Made by a program: the position numbers and the translations under genes
Source of the DNA: Brachybacterium aquaticum
GTDB taxonomy: Bacteria; Actinomycetota; Actinomycetes; Actinomycetales; Dermabacteraceae
Length of the DNA stretch: 64,000 nt
Assembly: GCF_014204755.1 (NCBI RefSeq)
Contig: NZ_JACHLZ010000001.1
Coordinates: 806,001-870,000 of the forward strand
Direction of reading: 5' to 3'
Shown: piece by piece, positions 34,643 through 44,829 of the stretch
How the letters are laid out: each line of letters starts with the position of its first letter
Numbering within the stretch: position 1 is the first letter of the stretch
The notes under the pieces: generated by a model
Database searches by the model: none
The model's input: only the letters and a program-made list of their open reading frames with translations
Told to the model about the DNA's origin: nothing

Positions 34643-35350
34643 ATGAGCAGTCCCGACCCCTCGCGCGAGTCGACCGCGCCCGGGGCGGACCGCAGCTGGT
34701 TCGTGGTGCCGCTGTTCAACGAGGCGGCGGTCATCGGCGACGTGATCCGCGACCTCCGCACCCGCTACCCGCTCGTGGTGTGCGTGGACGACGGCAGCAC
34801 GGACGACTCCGCCCGCATCGCCGCGGAGGCCGGGGCGGCCGTGGTGCGCCACCCCTACAACATGGGGCAGGGCGCCGCGATCAAGACCGGGATCGACTAC
34901 GCACTGCGCGATCCGGGCATGCGGCAGATCGTCACCTTCGACTCCGACGGCCAGCACCAGGTCGACGACGCCGCGGCGATGATCGCCAAGCGCGAGGCCG
35001 AGGGTGTGGACGTGGTGCTCGGGTCCCGCTTCCTCGACGCCCGCACCACTCCCGGCCTGATCAAGCGCGCCGTCCTGCGCGCCGCCGTCTGGTACACGAA
35101 CCTCACCTCGGGTGTGAAGCTCACCGACGCCCACAACGGCCTGCGCGTGCTCGGCCGGGAGGCGTGCGAGAAGATCACCATCGAGCAGAACCGGATGGCG
35201 CACGCCTCCGAGATCGTCGAGGAGATCGGCCGCCACAGGCTGACGGTCGCGGAGCACCCGGTGCACATCCTCTACACCGACTACTCCCGCTCGAAGGGCC
35301 AGTCGGTGCTGAACTCGGTGAACATCGTCATCGACATGCTCTTCCGCTGA
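34643..35350 (+). CDS. Family 2 glycosyltransferase (polyprenyl-phosphate sugar synthase-like)
   Basis: A 235-aa GT-A enzyme similar to DPM1/GtrB-like proteins. WFVVPLFNEAAVIGDVI, LVVCVDDGSTDDSARIA and YNMGQGAAIKTGIDYAL are the donor-site blocks; TFDSDGQHQVDDAAAMI holds the DxD site. It ends at DMLFR without the C-terminal membrane spans seen in GtrB, so the DUF2304 protein encoded next door may provide the membrane part. It probably makes a polyprenyl-phosphate sugar for the DUF6541 protein. The ATG has a good GAGGAG 7 nt upstream. It converges with the LCP gene. Confidence 0.85.
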   Translation: MSSPDPSRESTAPGADRSWFVVPLFNEAAVIGDVIRDLRTRYPLVVCVDDGSTDDSARIAAEAGAAVVRHPYNMGQGAAIKTGIDYALRDPGMRQIVTFDSDGQHQVDDAAAMIAKREAEGVDVVLGSRFLDARTTPGLIKRAVLRAAVWYTNLTSGVKLTDAHNGLRVLGREACEKITIEQNRMAHASEIVEEIGRHRLTVAEHPVHILYTDYSRSKGQSVLNSVNIVIDMLFR

Positions 35351-35395
35351 GCGCACCGGTTCCGCTGCGCGCAGCCCTCACCCGAGGTCGCCCGC

Positions 35396-36667
35396 TCACC
35401 CCGCCGGCGTCGGCTCCAGGCTCCCGTCGGCGACCGAGTCGAAGAACGCGGCGATCTCCGCGTCATCGGTCTTGATCGCGACCCCGGAGTGCTTCGTCTG
35501 GTACTCGGGATTCTCGATCGGGATGGTGACCGTGCCCGCGCTCATCGCGGACCGGGCCGTCAGCGCCATCCTCGCCACGTCGATGATCCCGGTGCCCTCG
35601 CTCGTGGTGAGCGAGGCGGAGCCCGCCCCGGCCAGCCGCACCTGGCTGATCGGGTTGAGGATCACGGCGGGGGAGGTGACGCGGTCCATGAGCGCCGCGA
35701 CGAACTGCTGCTGGCGCTGCTGGCGGCCGATGTCCGCGGTGGGGTCGAAGTAGCGGGCGCGCACGAAGGCGAGCGCCTGCTCGCCGCCCACGTCGTGGCA
35801 GCCCTCGGTCATCTTCAGACCGGAGCGCTCGTCGTCCACGTCCTGGTCGATGCACAGGTTCACGTGGCCCACGGCGTCGACCACCTGGGCGACCCCGTCG
35901 AAGCCGACCTCGACGTAGTGGTCGATCGTCAGGCCCGTGAACTGCTCCACGGTCTCCACCAGCAGCTTCGGGCCGCCGAAGGCGAAGGCGGCGTTGAGCT
36001 TGTAGCCGCCGTAGCCGGGGATGTCCACGAGCGTGTCGCGGGGCAGGGAGATCAGGTAGCTCTTCCCGCCGCGCGCCTTGTGCAGGAGCATGATCGTGTC
36101 GGTGCGGGCGCCCTCGGTGCCGTCGTCGGCGACGGTGTCGCCGCCGCGGCCGTCGGAGCCGGCGATCAGGTAGGTGGTCCCGGGGGTGTTCTGCGCCTCG
36201 GACAGCGCGTCGACGTGGGTGATGCGGCTGTCAGCCCACAGGGTCAGGCCCGCGCCCCAGCCGAGCACGATCACGAGCAGGAGCACCAGCAGCGTCGCCC
36301 CGAGCCGCACGGGCCGGGGGATGCGCGAGCGGCGACGCCGGGAGCGCCCGGGGCCCGACGGCGGCCGCCCTGCGGGATGTTCCCCGGTGCGGGTCGGCGG
36401 CTCGTCGCCCCAGGCCTCCGCGCGGTTCGCCTCGGACTGGACGGGAGTGGGGGGCATCACCTCGGCGCGCGGCAGCGGGCGGGTCGGTGCGGGCCCGGGG
36501 CGGGCGGCGCCACGGGGCGCGCCCGCGCTGCCACTCTGCGCGGCCTGCTCCTGGCGGGGGTCCTGCCGCGGGACGGGGCGGGCGCTGCCGCCGGCACGCG
36601 CCCGGGAGCCGGAAGGGCGTCGGGGTCCTCCGGGGCGCGGGGAGCGGGGCGGGTGCTGATCGCTCAC
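35396..36667 (-). CDS. LytR-CpsA-Psr family glycopolymer transferase
   Basis: A 423-aa protein. A long Pro/Arg-rich cytoplasmic region (1-120) precedes a single TM anchor (about 122-144), then the extracytoplasmic LCP domain. TYLIAGSDGRGGD, SYLISLPRDTLVDIPGYGG (Arg and Asp that hold the lipid pyrophosphate), KLNAAFAFGGPKLLVETVEQ and ALAFVRARYFDPTADIGR are the classic LCP blocks. The family moves undecaprenyl-pyrophosphate-linked polymers onto peptidoglycan muramic acid. In this locus it is the obvious ligase for the galactan or the pseudaminic-acid polymer. The GTG at 36667 is chosen because AAGGAG lies 6 nt before it. A 284-bp region without a gene separates it from the divergent GT2 gene. 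Confidence 0.92.
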   Translation of the reverse strand: MSDQHPPRSPRPGGPRRPSGSRARAGGSARPVPRQDPRQEQAAQSGSAGAPRGAARPGPAPTRPLPRAEVMPPTPVQSEANRAEAWGDEPPTRTGEHPAGRPPSGPGRSRRRRSRIPRPVRLGATLLVLLLVIVLGWGAGLTLWADSRITHVDALSEAQNTPGTTYLIAGSDGRGGDTVADDGTEGARTDTIMLLHKARGGKSYLISLPRDTLVDIPGYGGYKLNAAFAFGGPKLLVETVEQFTGLTIDHYVEVGFDGVAQVVDAVGHVNLCIDQDVDDERSGLKMTEGCHDVGGEQALAFVRARYFDPTADIGRQQRQQQFVAALMDRVTSPAVILNPISQVRLAGAGSASLTTSEGTGIIDVARMALTARSAMSAGTVTIPIENPEYQTKHSGVAIKTDDAEIAAFFDSVADGSLEPTPAG

Positions 36668-36900
36668 GGCGGTCTCCTTCCCGGCCGGGACACGGCATCC
36701 CGACGGTCGGCAGCAGGTCGGATCCGGACGTGCGGGGGAGCGCTCGGTGGGGTGCCCGGGGCCTGCGGCGCTCGCCAGGGTAGCCCGCGCAGCGTCCGCC
36801 ACGCCCGAGGGGAGGCGGGACCCGCCCAGGTTTCGAGGAACCTCCCGATAACCTTCACACCTCCGTCCCCGGGCCTCCCGGCCCCGCGCCCGCCGCTCCG

Positions 36901-36906
36901 TACACT
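36901..36906 (+). promoter_or_regulatory. Probable -10 of the galactan operon
   Basis: TACACT about 45 bp upstream of the GTG at 36952. The leader carries GGAGG. It lies in the 284-bp LCP/GT2 divergent interval, where no gene or other structure is evident. Confidence 0.4.
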
Positions 36907-36951
36907 GGTGAGGCGCCGCGCAGGCGGCACGGACCACCAGCAGGAGGCGCA

Positions 36952-37968
36952 GTGAACCGCACCGCACGCGAGGGCAGTCGGCCCCAGACCGAGCCCGCGA
37001 CGACCGGGGCCCACCCCCAGGCGCGCAGCGAGCGCGTCGTCGCCGTGGTGGTCACCTACAACCGCGAGCAGCTGCTGGCGGACTGCCTGGATGGTCTGGC
37101 CGCACAGGATCGCCGCCCCGACGCGGTCGTCGTCATCGACAACGCCTCCACGGACCGCTCCGGCGCCGTCGCCGACGGGCACCCCCTCGGCGCGGACGTC
37201 GTCCATCTGCGCCGCAACGTCGGCGGGGCCGGCGGGTTCGCCGCCGGGATCGCCCGGGCGCTCGTGCGCCACGACGCCGACTGGGTGTGGGTGATGGACG
37301 ACGACACCGTCCCGCGCCCGGGCGCGCTCTCGGCCCTGCTCGAGGCGCTCTCCCGCTCCCCGGTGCGCCTCAGCGTGCTCAGCTCCCGGGCCGTGTGGAC
37401 CGACGGGCGCGAGCACCCCATGAACCGCTCCCGCACGCGCCTCGGCGCGAGCGCGCAGGAGAAGGCCGACGCCGCCCGCGCCGGCGGCCGCCCCATCCGC
37501 ACCGCCAGTTACGTCTCGGCGTTGCTGAACGGCGAGGACGTGCGCCGCCTGGGCCTGCCGTACGCGGACTACTTCATCTGGTCCGACGACTTCGAGCACA
37601 CCGGCCGCCTGCTGCGCCGCGGCCGCGGCATCCACGTGCCCGCCTCCGTGGTCGAGCATCGCACCGCCCGCTTCGACAACGCCCAGGCCAACCCCGGCAG
37701 CCGCTTCTACTACGACGTGCGCAACCGCCTGTGGGCGCTGCTGCGCACCGACTCCTTCACCGTGCCCGAGCGGATCCTGCACGGCGGGCGGACCGCGCTC
37801 GGCTGGGCGGGGATGCTGCTGCGCCACCGCGGCGACCTCCTCGGGGTCGGGCTCCGCGGGCTGCTCGCCGCCCTGCGGCGCGGGCCCCGCCCGTCGGCGA
37901 CGGTCCTCGCGGCCGACGGGGAGGCGGCCGCGGACGTGCGCGCGATCGAACGGGCGGCCGCCCGGTGA
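36952..37968 (+). CDS. Family 2 glycosyltransferase, GlfT1-like
   Basis: A 338-aa GT-A enzyme. VVAVVVTYNREQLLADCLDG and VVIDNASTDRSGAVAD form the donor site. HLRRNVGGAGGFAAGIARAL and WVWVMDDDTVPRPGALSAL give the DDD metal site (Asp116-118). YADYFIWSDDFEHTGRLLR and VVEHRTARFDNA follow in the acceptor region. The FAAGIARAL-DDD pattern matches rhamnosyl/galactofuranosyl starters of the GlfT1/WbbL class. With Glf, a GlfT2-like polymerase and an ABC exporter downstream, a role in starting a galactofuran chain is likely. The GTG start has GGAGG 5 nt upstream. Its stop overlaps the next gene (GTGA). Confidence 0.85.
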   Translation: MNRTAREGSRPQTEPATTGAHPQARSERVVAVVVTYNREQLLADCLDGLAAQDRRPDAVVVIDNASTDRSGAVADGHPLGADVVHLRRNVGGAGGFAAGIARALVRHDADWVWVMDDDTVPRPGALSALLEALSRSPVRLSVLSSRAVWTDGREHPMNRSRTRLGASAQEKADAARAGGRPIRTASYVSALLNGEDVRRLGLPYADYFIWSDDFEHTGRLLRRGRGIHVPASVVEHRTARFDNAQANPGSRFYYDVRNRLWALLRTDSFTVPERILHGGRTALGWAGMLLRHRGDLLGVGLRGLLAALRRGPRPSATVLAADGEAAADVRAIERAAAR

Positions 37969-38969
37969 GCCCAGCCGCGCCCAGCCCGTCGGCCGTGCCC
38001 GATCCGTCGGCCGTGCCCGATCCGTCGGCCGACGGAGGCCGCACCACGGCCACCGCGCCGTTCACGGTCCTCATGCCGCTGTGGGGCAAGGACCGCGCGG
38101 ACCGCGCCCTGGCGTCGATCACCTCCGCGACCCTCGACCAGCAGCTGCGCCCGGACCTGTTCGTCCTCACCGTGGACGGTCCCCTCACCCCCGAGCTCGA
38201 GGCCCTCGTGGAGCGGGTGGCGGCGGGGGAGTTCGGTCCGGCGACGGTGCTGCGCCACGACACCCACCGCGGCGTCGCCGCGACCCTCCAGGACGGGCTC
38301 GAGGCGTCCCCGCACGAGCTCGTCGCGCGCGCCGACGCGGACGACCTGTGCCGCCCCGAGCGGTTCGTCCTCCAGATCCCCCACATGCACCGCGAGGGCC
38401 TGGACCTGCTCGGCGGGGCGATGCGCGAGTTCAGCGACCGCACCCCGCCCGGCGAGGGGCCGCTGCGCACCCGTCCCCTCACCCACGACGAGATCGTCGC
38501 CTACCTGCCCCGCCACAGTCCCTTCCACCACCCCACGATGGTGCTGCGCCGCTCCACCGTCCTGGCCGTGGGCGGGTACCGCGACCTGCCCCTGCTGGAG
38601 GACTACTGGCTGTGGGAGCGGATGATGCTGGGCGGCGCCCGCATGGGCAACCTCCCCGACGTCCTCGTGGACTACCGGGTCGACGAGGACCTCTTCGCCC
38701 GGCGCGGCGGCTGGCGGCTGCTCGCCAGCGACCTGCGCCTGCAGAAGCTGATGGCGCTGGACCGCGTCACCACCCCGACCGAGCTCCTGCGCAACCTCGC
38801 CCAGCGCAGCGTCTACCGGCTCGCCCCCGGCTGGGCCCGCCGCCTCGCCTACCGACGCTTCGTCGAGCGCGCGGCGCCAGTCGACCCTCCCCGTGACGGA
38901 CGTGAGTCCGGCCACGGAACCGCCCGACGTCGGCCCCGTCCCGCCCGGCGCCTCGGGGCCGGGACCTGA
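37965..38969 (+). CDS. Family 2 glycosyltransferase
   Basis: A 334-aa GT-A enzyme beginning with an Ala/Pro/Ser-rich stretch made of a short DNA repeat that encodes PSAVPD twice. The fold then starts at FTVLMPLWGKDRADRALAS. VLRHDTHRGVAATLQDGLEA and LVARADADDLCRPERF (DxD site) are the core, and FHHPTMVLRRSTVLAVGGY with LEDYWLWERMMLGGA are the acceptor side. This resembles amylovoran/exopolysaccharide GT2 enzymes. It begins at a GTG overlapping the stop of the GlfT1-like gene, so the two are co-translated. Which sugar it adds is unknown; it might decorate or start the galactan. Confidence 0.83.
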   Translation: MSPAAPSPSAVPDPSAVPDPSADGGRTTATAPFTVLMPLWGKDRADRALASITSATLDQQLRPDLFVLTVDGPLTPELEALVERVAAGEFGPATVLRHDTHRGVAATLQDGLEASPHELVARADADDLCRPERFVLQIPHMHREGLDLLGGAMREFSDRTPPGEGPLRTRPLTHDEIVAYLPRHSPFHHPTMVLRRSTVLAVGGYRDLPLLEDYWLWERMMLGGARMGNLPDVLVDYRVDEDLFARRGGWRLLASDLRLQKLMALDRVTTPTELLRNLAQRSVYRLAPGWARRLAYRRFVERAAPVDPPRDGRESGHGTARRRPRPARRLGAGT

Positions 38970-38995
38970 CCTCCGCACCCCGCTCCGCTACTGTG
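38967..38995 (+). promoter_or_regulatory. Promoter of glf
   Basis: CTGACC (38967-38972), 17 bp, TACTGT (38990-38995). The leader is about 40 nt with a GAAAGGA before the GTG. The -35 overlaps the end of the upstream gene. Confidence 0.45.
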
Positions 38996-38996
38996 A

Positions 38997-40199
<1,203 letters not shown>

Positions 40200-40251
40200 G
40201 CGCGCCGCCCGCCGTGCGCGGGACGAGAGACGACCGCCGACGAGGAGCACC

Positions 40252-42363
40252 ATGAACGCCACCCCTGCCACCACCGCAGCCCCCGAGGGGGCCGGGACCG
40301 AAGCCGGGTCCTCGCCTGCTCCGCAGCGCGTGCTGCAGCGCCTGATCCTGCCCACGGACGCGTCCCCGGACATCGTGCCGCTGTACATCGAGGCGTCCGA
40401 CGCCCGCTCCGGCGCGTCCGGCAGCTCCTTCGGCCTCGGCGGGGGCTCCGATCGGCGCAAGGACGACAAGACCTCGGCGCAGCACAGCTCCGCCGCGACC
40501 GTGGACGTCAGCGAGCTCAGCGAGCGGCACGCGGTGCTCATCCCCAAGCAGTCGATGCGCTCGTTCGGCACCTACTTCAACGCCTTCCCGGCCAGCTACT
40601 GGCGGCGCTGGACCCCGGTGCGCAGCATCCGCCTCACGGTGCGCACCGCCGGCAGCGGCACCCTCGTGGTCATGCGCTCCACCGCCCGCGGCAGCCTCCA
40701 GCGCCACGACTCGAAGCGCGTCACCGGCACCGGCGAGCACGTCTTCGAGCTGCCGCTGACCGCCTTCGGCGACGGCGGCTGGTACTGGTTCGACGCCTAC
40801 GCCGGCGCCGAGGACCTCCTGATCGTCGGCGCGGAGTGGACCGCGGACGCGGACCTCGCCCGCACCGAGGGCACCTTCTCCATCGCGATGACGACCATGA
40901 ACAAGGTCGACTACGTGGTGGACAACATCCGCACCGTCGCCGAGGACCCCGTCCTGCGCGAGCTGCTGGACGTGATGTACGTCGTGGACCAGGGCGCGGA
41001 CCGGCTCGGGGACCACCCCGACCAGGTCGCGCCCCTGCAGGAGGACCTCGGCGAGAAGCTGCGGATCATCGAGCAGGGCAACATCGGCGGCTCCGGCGGT
41101 TTCTCCCGCGGCATGTACGAGGCGTCCACCAACGGAACCTCCACCTACGTCATCAACTGCGACGACGACATCGTCATCGAGCCAGAGTCGCTGGTGCGAA
41201 TGACCACCTTCGCGGACTTCGCGACCAAGCCCACCCTCGTCGGCGCGCACATGTTCGACCTGAACAACCGCGCCGTGCTGCACACCTTCGGCGAGGTCGT
41301 GGACCCCTGGCGGATCCAGCCGGCGCTGGCGAACACCGAGGGCCAGCTCGGGCACGACTTCGCCGCCGAGCCGCTGCGCTCCACCCCGTGGCTGCACCGC
41401 CGCTCCGACGTCGACTACAACGGCTGGTGGTCCTGCCTGATCCCCACCGAGACCGTGCGCGCGATCGGCCTGAGCCTGCCCGTGTTCATCAAGTGGGACG
41501 ACGCCGAGTACGGTCTGCGCGCCAAGAAGGCCGGCTATCCCACCGTGTCCCTGCCGGGCGCCGGCGTGTGGCACATGAGCTGGGTCGACAAGGACGACCT
41601 GGTGGGCTGGCAGGCCTACTTCCACGAGCGCAACCGCATCATCACCGCGCTCCTGCACTCCCCGTACGCCCGCGGCGGGCGCGTGGTCAAGGAGTCGCAG
41701 TTCATGGACGTCAAGCACCTCATCTCGATGCAGTACTACACCGAGGCGGGGCGCCTGATGGCGCAGCGTGACGTGCTCGAGGGCCCGGACGCCCTGCACC
41801 CTTCGATCGGCACCAAGCTGCCCGAGATCCGCGCGATGGCCGCGGACTTCGCCGACGCGTCCGCGAAGAAGGACCAGGACGCCTACCCGCCCGTCCACGT
41901 CGACAAGCCCCCGCGCAAGGGCCGCCCGTTCTCCCAGCCGCACCGGCTGATGCTGCCGGTGTGGACCGCGAAGACCCTCGCCAAGCAGCTGATCAAGCCC
42001 ACCGCGCCGCGCTCCGCGGAGAATCCGCAGGCCGTCGTGCCGCACCTGGACGCCAAGTGGTGGCGGCTGTCCGCGTACGACAGCGCCCTGGTCTCCAACG
42101 CCGAGGGCACCCAGGTCTCCTGGTACAAGCGCGATCCCCAGCAGGTCCGCGAGAAGCTGGCCCGCGCCGTCGGCGCGCATCTCGAGCTCCACCGCCGCTG
42201 GGCGGAGCTGAGCGGGCAGTACCGCGACGCCGCCGCACGCATCACCTCCTTCGAGGCCTGGGAGCGCACCTTCGCCGAGAACCCCGCCCCGGTGCGGGAG
42301 CAGGACCGCGCGGCCGGTGGCGCTTCCACCGGGGGCACCGCAACCGGGGGCACTTCGGCGTGA
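40252..42363 (+). CDS. glfT2: Galactofuranosyltransferase GlfT2-like (galactan polymerase)
   Basis: A 703-aa protein with the GlfT2 plan: an N-terminal beta-sandwich domain (about 20-200, RVLQRLILPTDASPDIVPLY onward), a GT-A catalytic domain (about 205-450) and a helical C-terminal region (about 470-680). The catalytic metal motif is Asp304-306 in YVINCDDDIVIEPESLV. IEQGNIGGSGGFSRGMYEAS and FIKWDDAEYGLRAKKAGYP supply acceptor-site residues. In mycobacteria the homologue alternates beta-1,5 and beta-1,6 galactofuranose linkages on a lipid carrier. Here it follows glf and precedes the ABC exporter, overlapping the permease start (GTGA). It ends in a short Gly/Thr-rich tail. Confidence 0.92.
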   Translation: MNATPATTAAPEGAGTEAGSSPAPQRVLQRLILPTDASPDIVPLYIEASDARSGASGSSFGLGGGSDRRKDDKTSAQHSSAATVDVSELSERHAVLIPKQSMRSFGTYFNAFPASYWRRWTPVRSIRLTVRTAGSGTLVVMRSTARGSLQRHDSKRVTGTGEHVFELPLTAFGDGGWYWFDAYAGAEDLLIVGAEWTADADLARTEGTFSIAMTTMNKVDYVVDNIRTVAEDPVLRELLDVMYVVDQGADRLGDHPDQVAPLQEDLGEKLRIIEQGNIGGSGGFSRGMYEASTNGTSTYVINCDDDIVIEPESLVRMTTFADFATKPTLVGAHMFDLNNRAVLHTFGEVVDPWRIQPALANTEGQLGHDFAAEPLRSTPWLHRRSDVDYNGWWSCLIPTETVRAIGLSLPVFIKWDDAEYGLRAKKAGYPTVSLPGAGVWHMSWVDKDDLVGWQAYFHERNRIITALLHSPYARGGRVVKESQFMDVKHLISMQYYTEAGRLMAQRDVLEGPDALHPSIGTKLPEIRAMAADFADASAKKDQDAYPPVHVDKPPRKGRPFSQPHRLMLPVWTAKTLAKQLIKPTAPRSAENPQAVVPHLDAKWWRLSAYDSALVSNAEGTQVSWYKRDPQQVREKLARAVGAHLELHRRWAELSGQYRDAAARITSFEAWERTFAENPAPVREQDRAAGGASTGGTATGGTSA

Positions 42364-43286
42364 GCGAGGTCCCCCGCACGCGGGCGGCCCAGCTCCCCAC
42401 CAGGGCCGAGCAGGCCGAGGGCTGGCGCGCTCCCGGCCAGGACGCCGGCTGGCTGAACCCGATCACGGAGCGCTTCCTGCTGCGCTTGCTGGTGCGCAAG
42501 GAGCTGCGGGTCCGCTACCGCGGCAGCGCGCTCGGCATGGTGTGGAGCTACGTCAAGCCTGCGGTGCAGTTCATCGTCTTCTACATCGCGCTGGGCATCT
42601 TCCTGCAGCTCTCGCGCGACACCCCCGCCTACGCCGTGTACCTGTTCAGCGGCATCGTGGTGATCAACCTGTTCGGCGAGGTGTTCGGCAACGCCACCCG
42701 CTCGATCACCGGGAACTCGGCGCTTGTCTCCAAGATCTACCTGCCCAGCCAGCTGTTCCCCTGGTCGAGCATGATCGTGGCGCTGGTGCACTTCCTGCCC
42801 CAGCTGCTCGTGCTGATCGTCGGCGCGCTGCTGTTCGGCTGGCTGCCCTCGTGGACCTCGGCCCTCGCCTTCGTGCTCGGCATGGCGATCCTGCTGATCT
42901 TCACGATGGGGCTCGGGATGCTGACCGCAGCGCTCAATGCCGCCTTCCGTGACGTCGAGAACTTCGTGGACCTCATCGTCATGGTCGCCACCTGGCTCTC
43001 CCCGGTGCTGTACCGCATCTCGATGGTCGAGGAGGCGATCGGCGGCACGCTCTGGTGGTGGCTCTACCAGCTGAACCCGTTGACGATCGTGGTGGAGCTG
43101 TTCCACGTCGCGTTCTGGCGCTACGGCCCCGCCGTCGTCGACCGCGTCGCGACCGACTCCTCGCTCACCCAGCCCGGCGAGCCCTTCGGCCTGTGGTGGG
43201 CGGGGCTGGTGATCGCGGTGGCGACCTTCGTGATCGGCACCGTCGTGTTCGAGAGGGCGAAGCGCCGCTTCGCCCAGGAGCTGTGA
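42360..43286 (+). CDS. Galactan ABC exporter, permease subunit
   Basis: A 308-aa ABC-2 permease. RKELRVRYRGSALGMVWSYV precedes the first span, and six hydrophobic segments follow, e.g. FIVFYIALGIFLQL, PQLLVLIVGALLFGW and AGLVIAVATFVIGTVVF. The start is a GTG overlapping the glfT2 stop. Like the mycobacterial Rv3783 protein it is placed next to the galactan genes and is expected to flip the lipid-linked galactan. It is distinct from the permease at 14189-15115, so the cell has two export routes in this locus. Confidence 0.9.
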   Translation: MSEVPRTRAAQLPTRAEQAEGWRAPGQDAGWLNPITERFLLRLLVRKELRVRYRGSALGMVWSYVKPAVQFIVFYIALGIFLQLSRDTPAYAVYLFSGIVVINLFGEVFGNATRSITGNSALVSKIYLPSQLFPWSSMIVALVHFLPQLLVLIVGALLFGWLPSWTSALAFVLGMAILLIFTMGLGMLTAALNAAFRDVENFVDLIVMVATWLSPVLYRISMVEEAIGGTLWWWLYQLNPLTIVVELFHVAFWRYGPAVVDRVATDSSLTQPGEPFGLWWAGLVIAVATFVIGTVVFERAKRRFAQEL

Positions 43287-43296
43287 GGCCGAAGCG

Positions 43297-44067
43297 ATGA
43301 GCCCGAACATCGAGTCCGTGCCGGAGTCCGCCGCACGCCCCACCGACCGCGAGATGGTGCGCATCGAGCACGTCTCCAAGCAGTTCTCCCTGCGCCACGA
43401 CCGCTCCCTGAAGGAGCTGGTGTTCTCCGCCCTGCAGCGCAAGAAGCTCGCCGACACCTTCATGGCGCTCGAGGACGTGGACCTCACCGTCCAAGCAGGG
43501 GAGACCGTGGGCCTGATCGGCTTCAACGGCTCCGGCAAGTCGACCCTGCTGAAGACCATCTCCGGGGTGCTCTTCCCCGACCGCGGCCGGGTGCTGCTGC
43601 GCGGCCGCGTGGCGGGGCTGATCGAGGTGGGCGCCGGCTTCCACCCGGACCTGTCCGGGCGCGAGAACGTGTACCTCAACGGCGCGATCCTCGGCATGTC
43701 CCGCGAGCAGATCGACGAGCGCTTCGACGAGATCGTCGCCTTCAGCGAGATCGAGGAGTTCATCGACACGGACGTGAAGTACTACAGCTCGGGCATGTTC
43801 CTGCGCCTGGCCTTCTCGGTCGCGGTGCACACCGAGCCGGACATCTTCCTGGTCGACGAGATCCTCTCCGTGGGCGACGAGCCCTTCCAGCGCAAGTGCC
43901 TCGAGCGCATCCGCGAGCTCCAGGAGGCCGGGCGCACCATGATCGTCGTCTCCCACGAGCTGGAGATGCTCGAGCGGCTGTGCACCCGCATCGTGGTGCT
44001 GCAGAAGGGACGGACCATCTTCGACGGCGACCCGACCGAGGCCGTCGCCACGCTCCGCGCGAGCTGA
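43297..44067 (+). CDS. Galactan ABC exporter, ATP-binding subunit
   Basis: A 256-aa ATPase. Walker A is GFNGSGKSTLLKTISG, the signature is YYSSGMFLRLAFSVAVH, Walker B is IFLVDEILSVGD and the switch His is in MIVVSHELEMLERL. AGLIEVGAGFHPDLSGRENV is typical of the Wzt/RfbE/TagH group. There is no C-terminal sugar-binding domain. It resembles the mycobacterial Rv3781-type partner of the galactan permease. The ATG is 10 bp after the permease stop. This is the last gene of the glycopolymer locus on the right; a pair of small GC hairpins follows. Confidence 0.92.
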   Translation: MSPNIESVPESAARPTDREMVRIEHVSKQFSLRHDRSLKELVFSALQRKKLADTFMALEDVDLTVQAGETVGLIGFNGSGKSTLLKTISGVLFPDRGRVLLRGRVAGLIEVGAGFHPDLSGRENVYLNGAILGMSREQIDERFDEIVAFSEIEEFIDTDVKYYSSGMFLRLAFSVAVHTEPDIFLVDEILSVGDEPFQRKCLERIRELQEAGRTMIVVSHELEMLERLCTRIVVLQKGRTIFDGDPTEAVATLRAS

Positions 44068-44078
44068 TCGCCGCGCCG

Positions 44079-44118
44079 GTCGGCGGGGGCGGCCGACGGG
44101 CCCGCCCCGTGCGGGGGC
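44079..44118. terminator. Weak tandem hairpins between convergent genes
   Basis: GTCGGC/GCCGAC with a 7-nt loop (44079-44097), then CCCCG-tg-CGGGG (44105-44116). They lie between the exporter ATPase and the TIGR03089 gene. Confidence 0.4.
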
Positions 44119-44124
44119 TGCCGG

Positions 44125-44829
44125 TCAGACCTGTGCGGTGATCGCCTCGTCGGCCCGCTGCCGCTCGGTGACCTGCGCGGCCGGGCCCACGATCCCTCCG
44201 CCCGCGCCCCAGGCGGCGAGCACCTGTGCGGCGACGGCGAGCCCGTCGCCCTCGACCAGCAGACGGGGCGGGGTGCCATCCGGTCCGGTCGTCGAGGCAT
44301 CGGACCGGTCGAGAGCCGGTCCGCTCCAGCCCGGCAGCGCCACCCCGAGCCGGTCGGAGCTCCCGCGCACCTCCACCACCCAGTCCCGCACCAGCGGCGG
44401 CAGGTCGCCGTCGTAGCGGGGGGCGAGGGAGACGGGCTGGACGGCGAGGACCTCGTCGGCCGAGTCGGCGAGTGCCGAGTCCGGACGATCGGTGACCACC
44501 ACGCGAGGCTCCGCCCCGCCTGCGAGCACGTCCCCGGCGCTGTCATCGTTCTCGTCGTCCTCGGCGCGCTCGCCCAGCCGCACCTCGGCGCCGAGCGACC
44601 AGGCGGCCAGGGCCAGCACGAGCCGCTTCCAGTGCGGGGGGAGGTCCAGGACCACGAGGTCGCCCGGCGCGAGGTCGACCTCGTCGTGCAGGTGGCCGAT
44701 CGCCTTGATCACCCAGTTGGCGAGCACATGGCCGGACAGCTCGATCCGTGCGGCCTCCCCGTACCAGGCGAGGACGGGACGGGGCCCGGCGGACTCGAGG
44801 GTGCGCAGGAGCGGCGCGGCGGTGGTCAT
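44125..44829 (-). CDS. TIGR03089 family protein
   Basis: A 234-aa protein with an AMP-binding-enzyme-like N-terminal segment: ARIELSGHVLANWVIKAIGH and LAPGDLVVLDLPPHWKRLVLALAAWSLGAEV resemble the early part of acyl-adenylate synthetases. The P-loop-like and C-terminal lysine regions are missing, so catalysis of adenylation is unlikely. This short family occurs across actinobacteria next to the F420 ligase, envelope and whiB2 genes, and its function is unknown. The ATG overlaps the upstream ligase-like gene (ATGA), so they are co-translated. Confidence 0.8.
   Translation of the reverse strand: MTTAAPLLRTLESAGPRPVLAWYGEAARIELSGHVLANWVIKAIGHLHDEVDLAPGDLVVLDLPPHWKRLVLALAAWSLGAEVRLGERAEDDENDDSAGDVLAGGAEPRVVVTDRPDSALADSADEVLAVQPVSLAPRYDGDLPPLVRDWVVEVRGSSDRLGVALPGWSGPALDRSDASTTGPDGTPPRLLVEGDGLAVAAQVLAAWGAGGGIVGPAAQVTERQRADEAITAQV

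Noticed and set aside
36668..36967. An upstream extension of the LCP protein
   Set aside because: A clear AAGGAG precedes the GTG at 36667, and the extension is low-complexity antisense to the GlfT1-like gene start.
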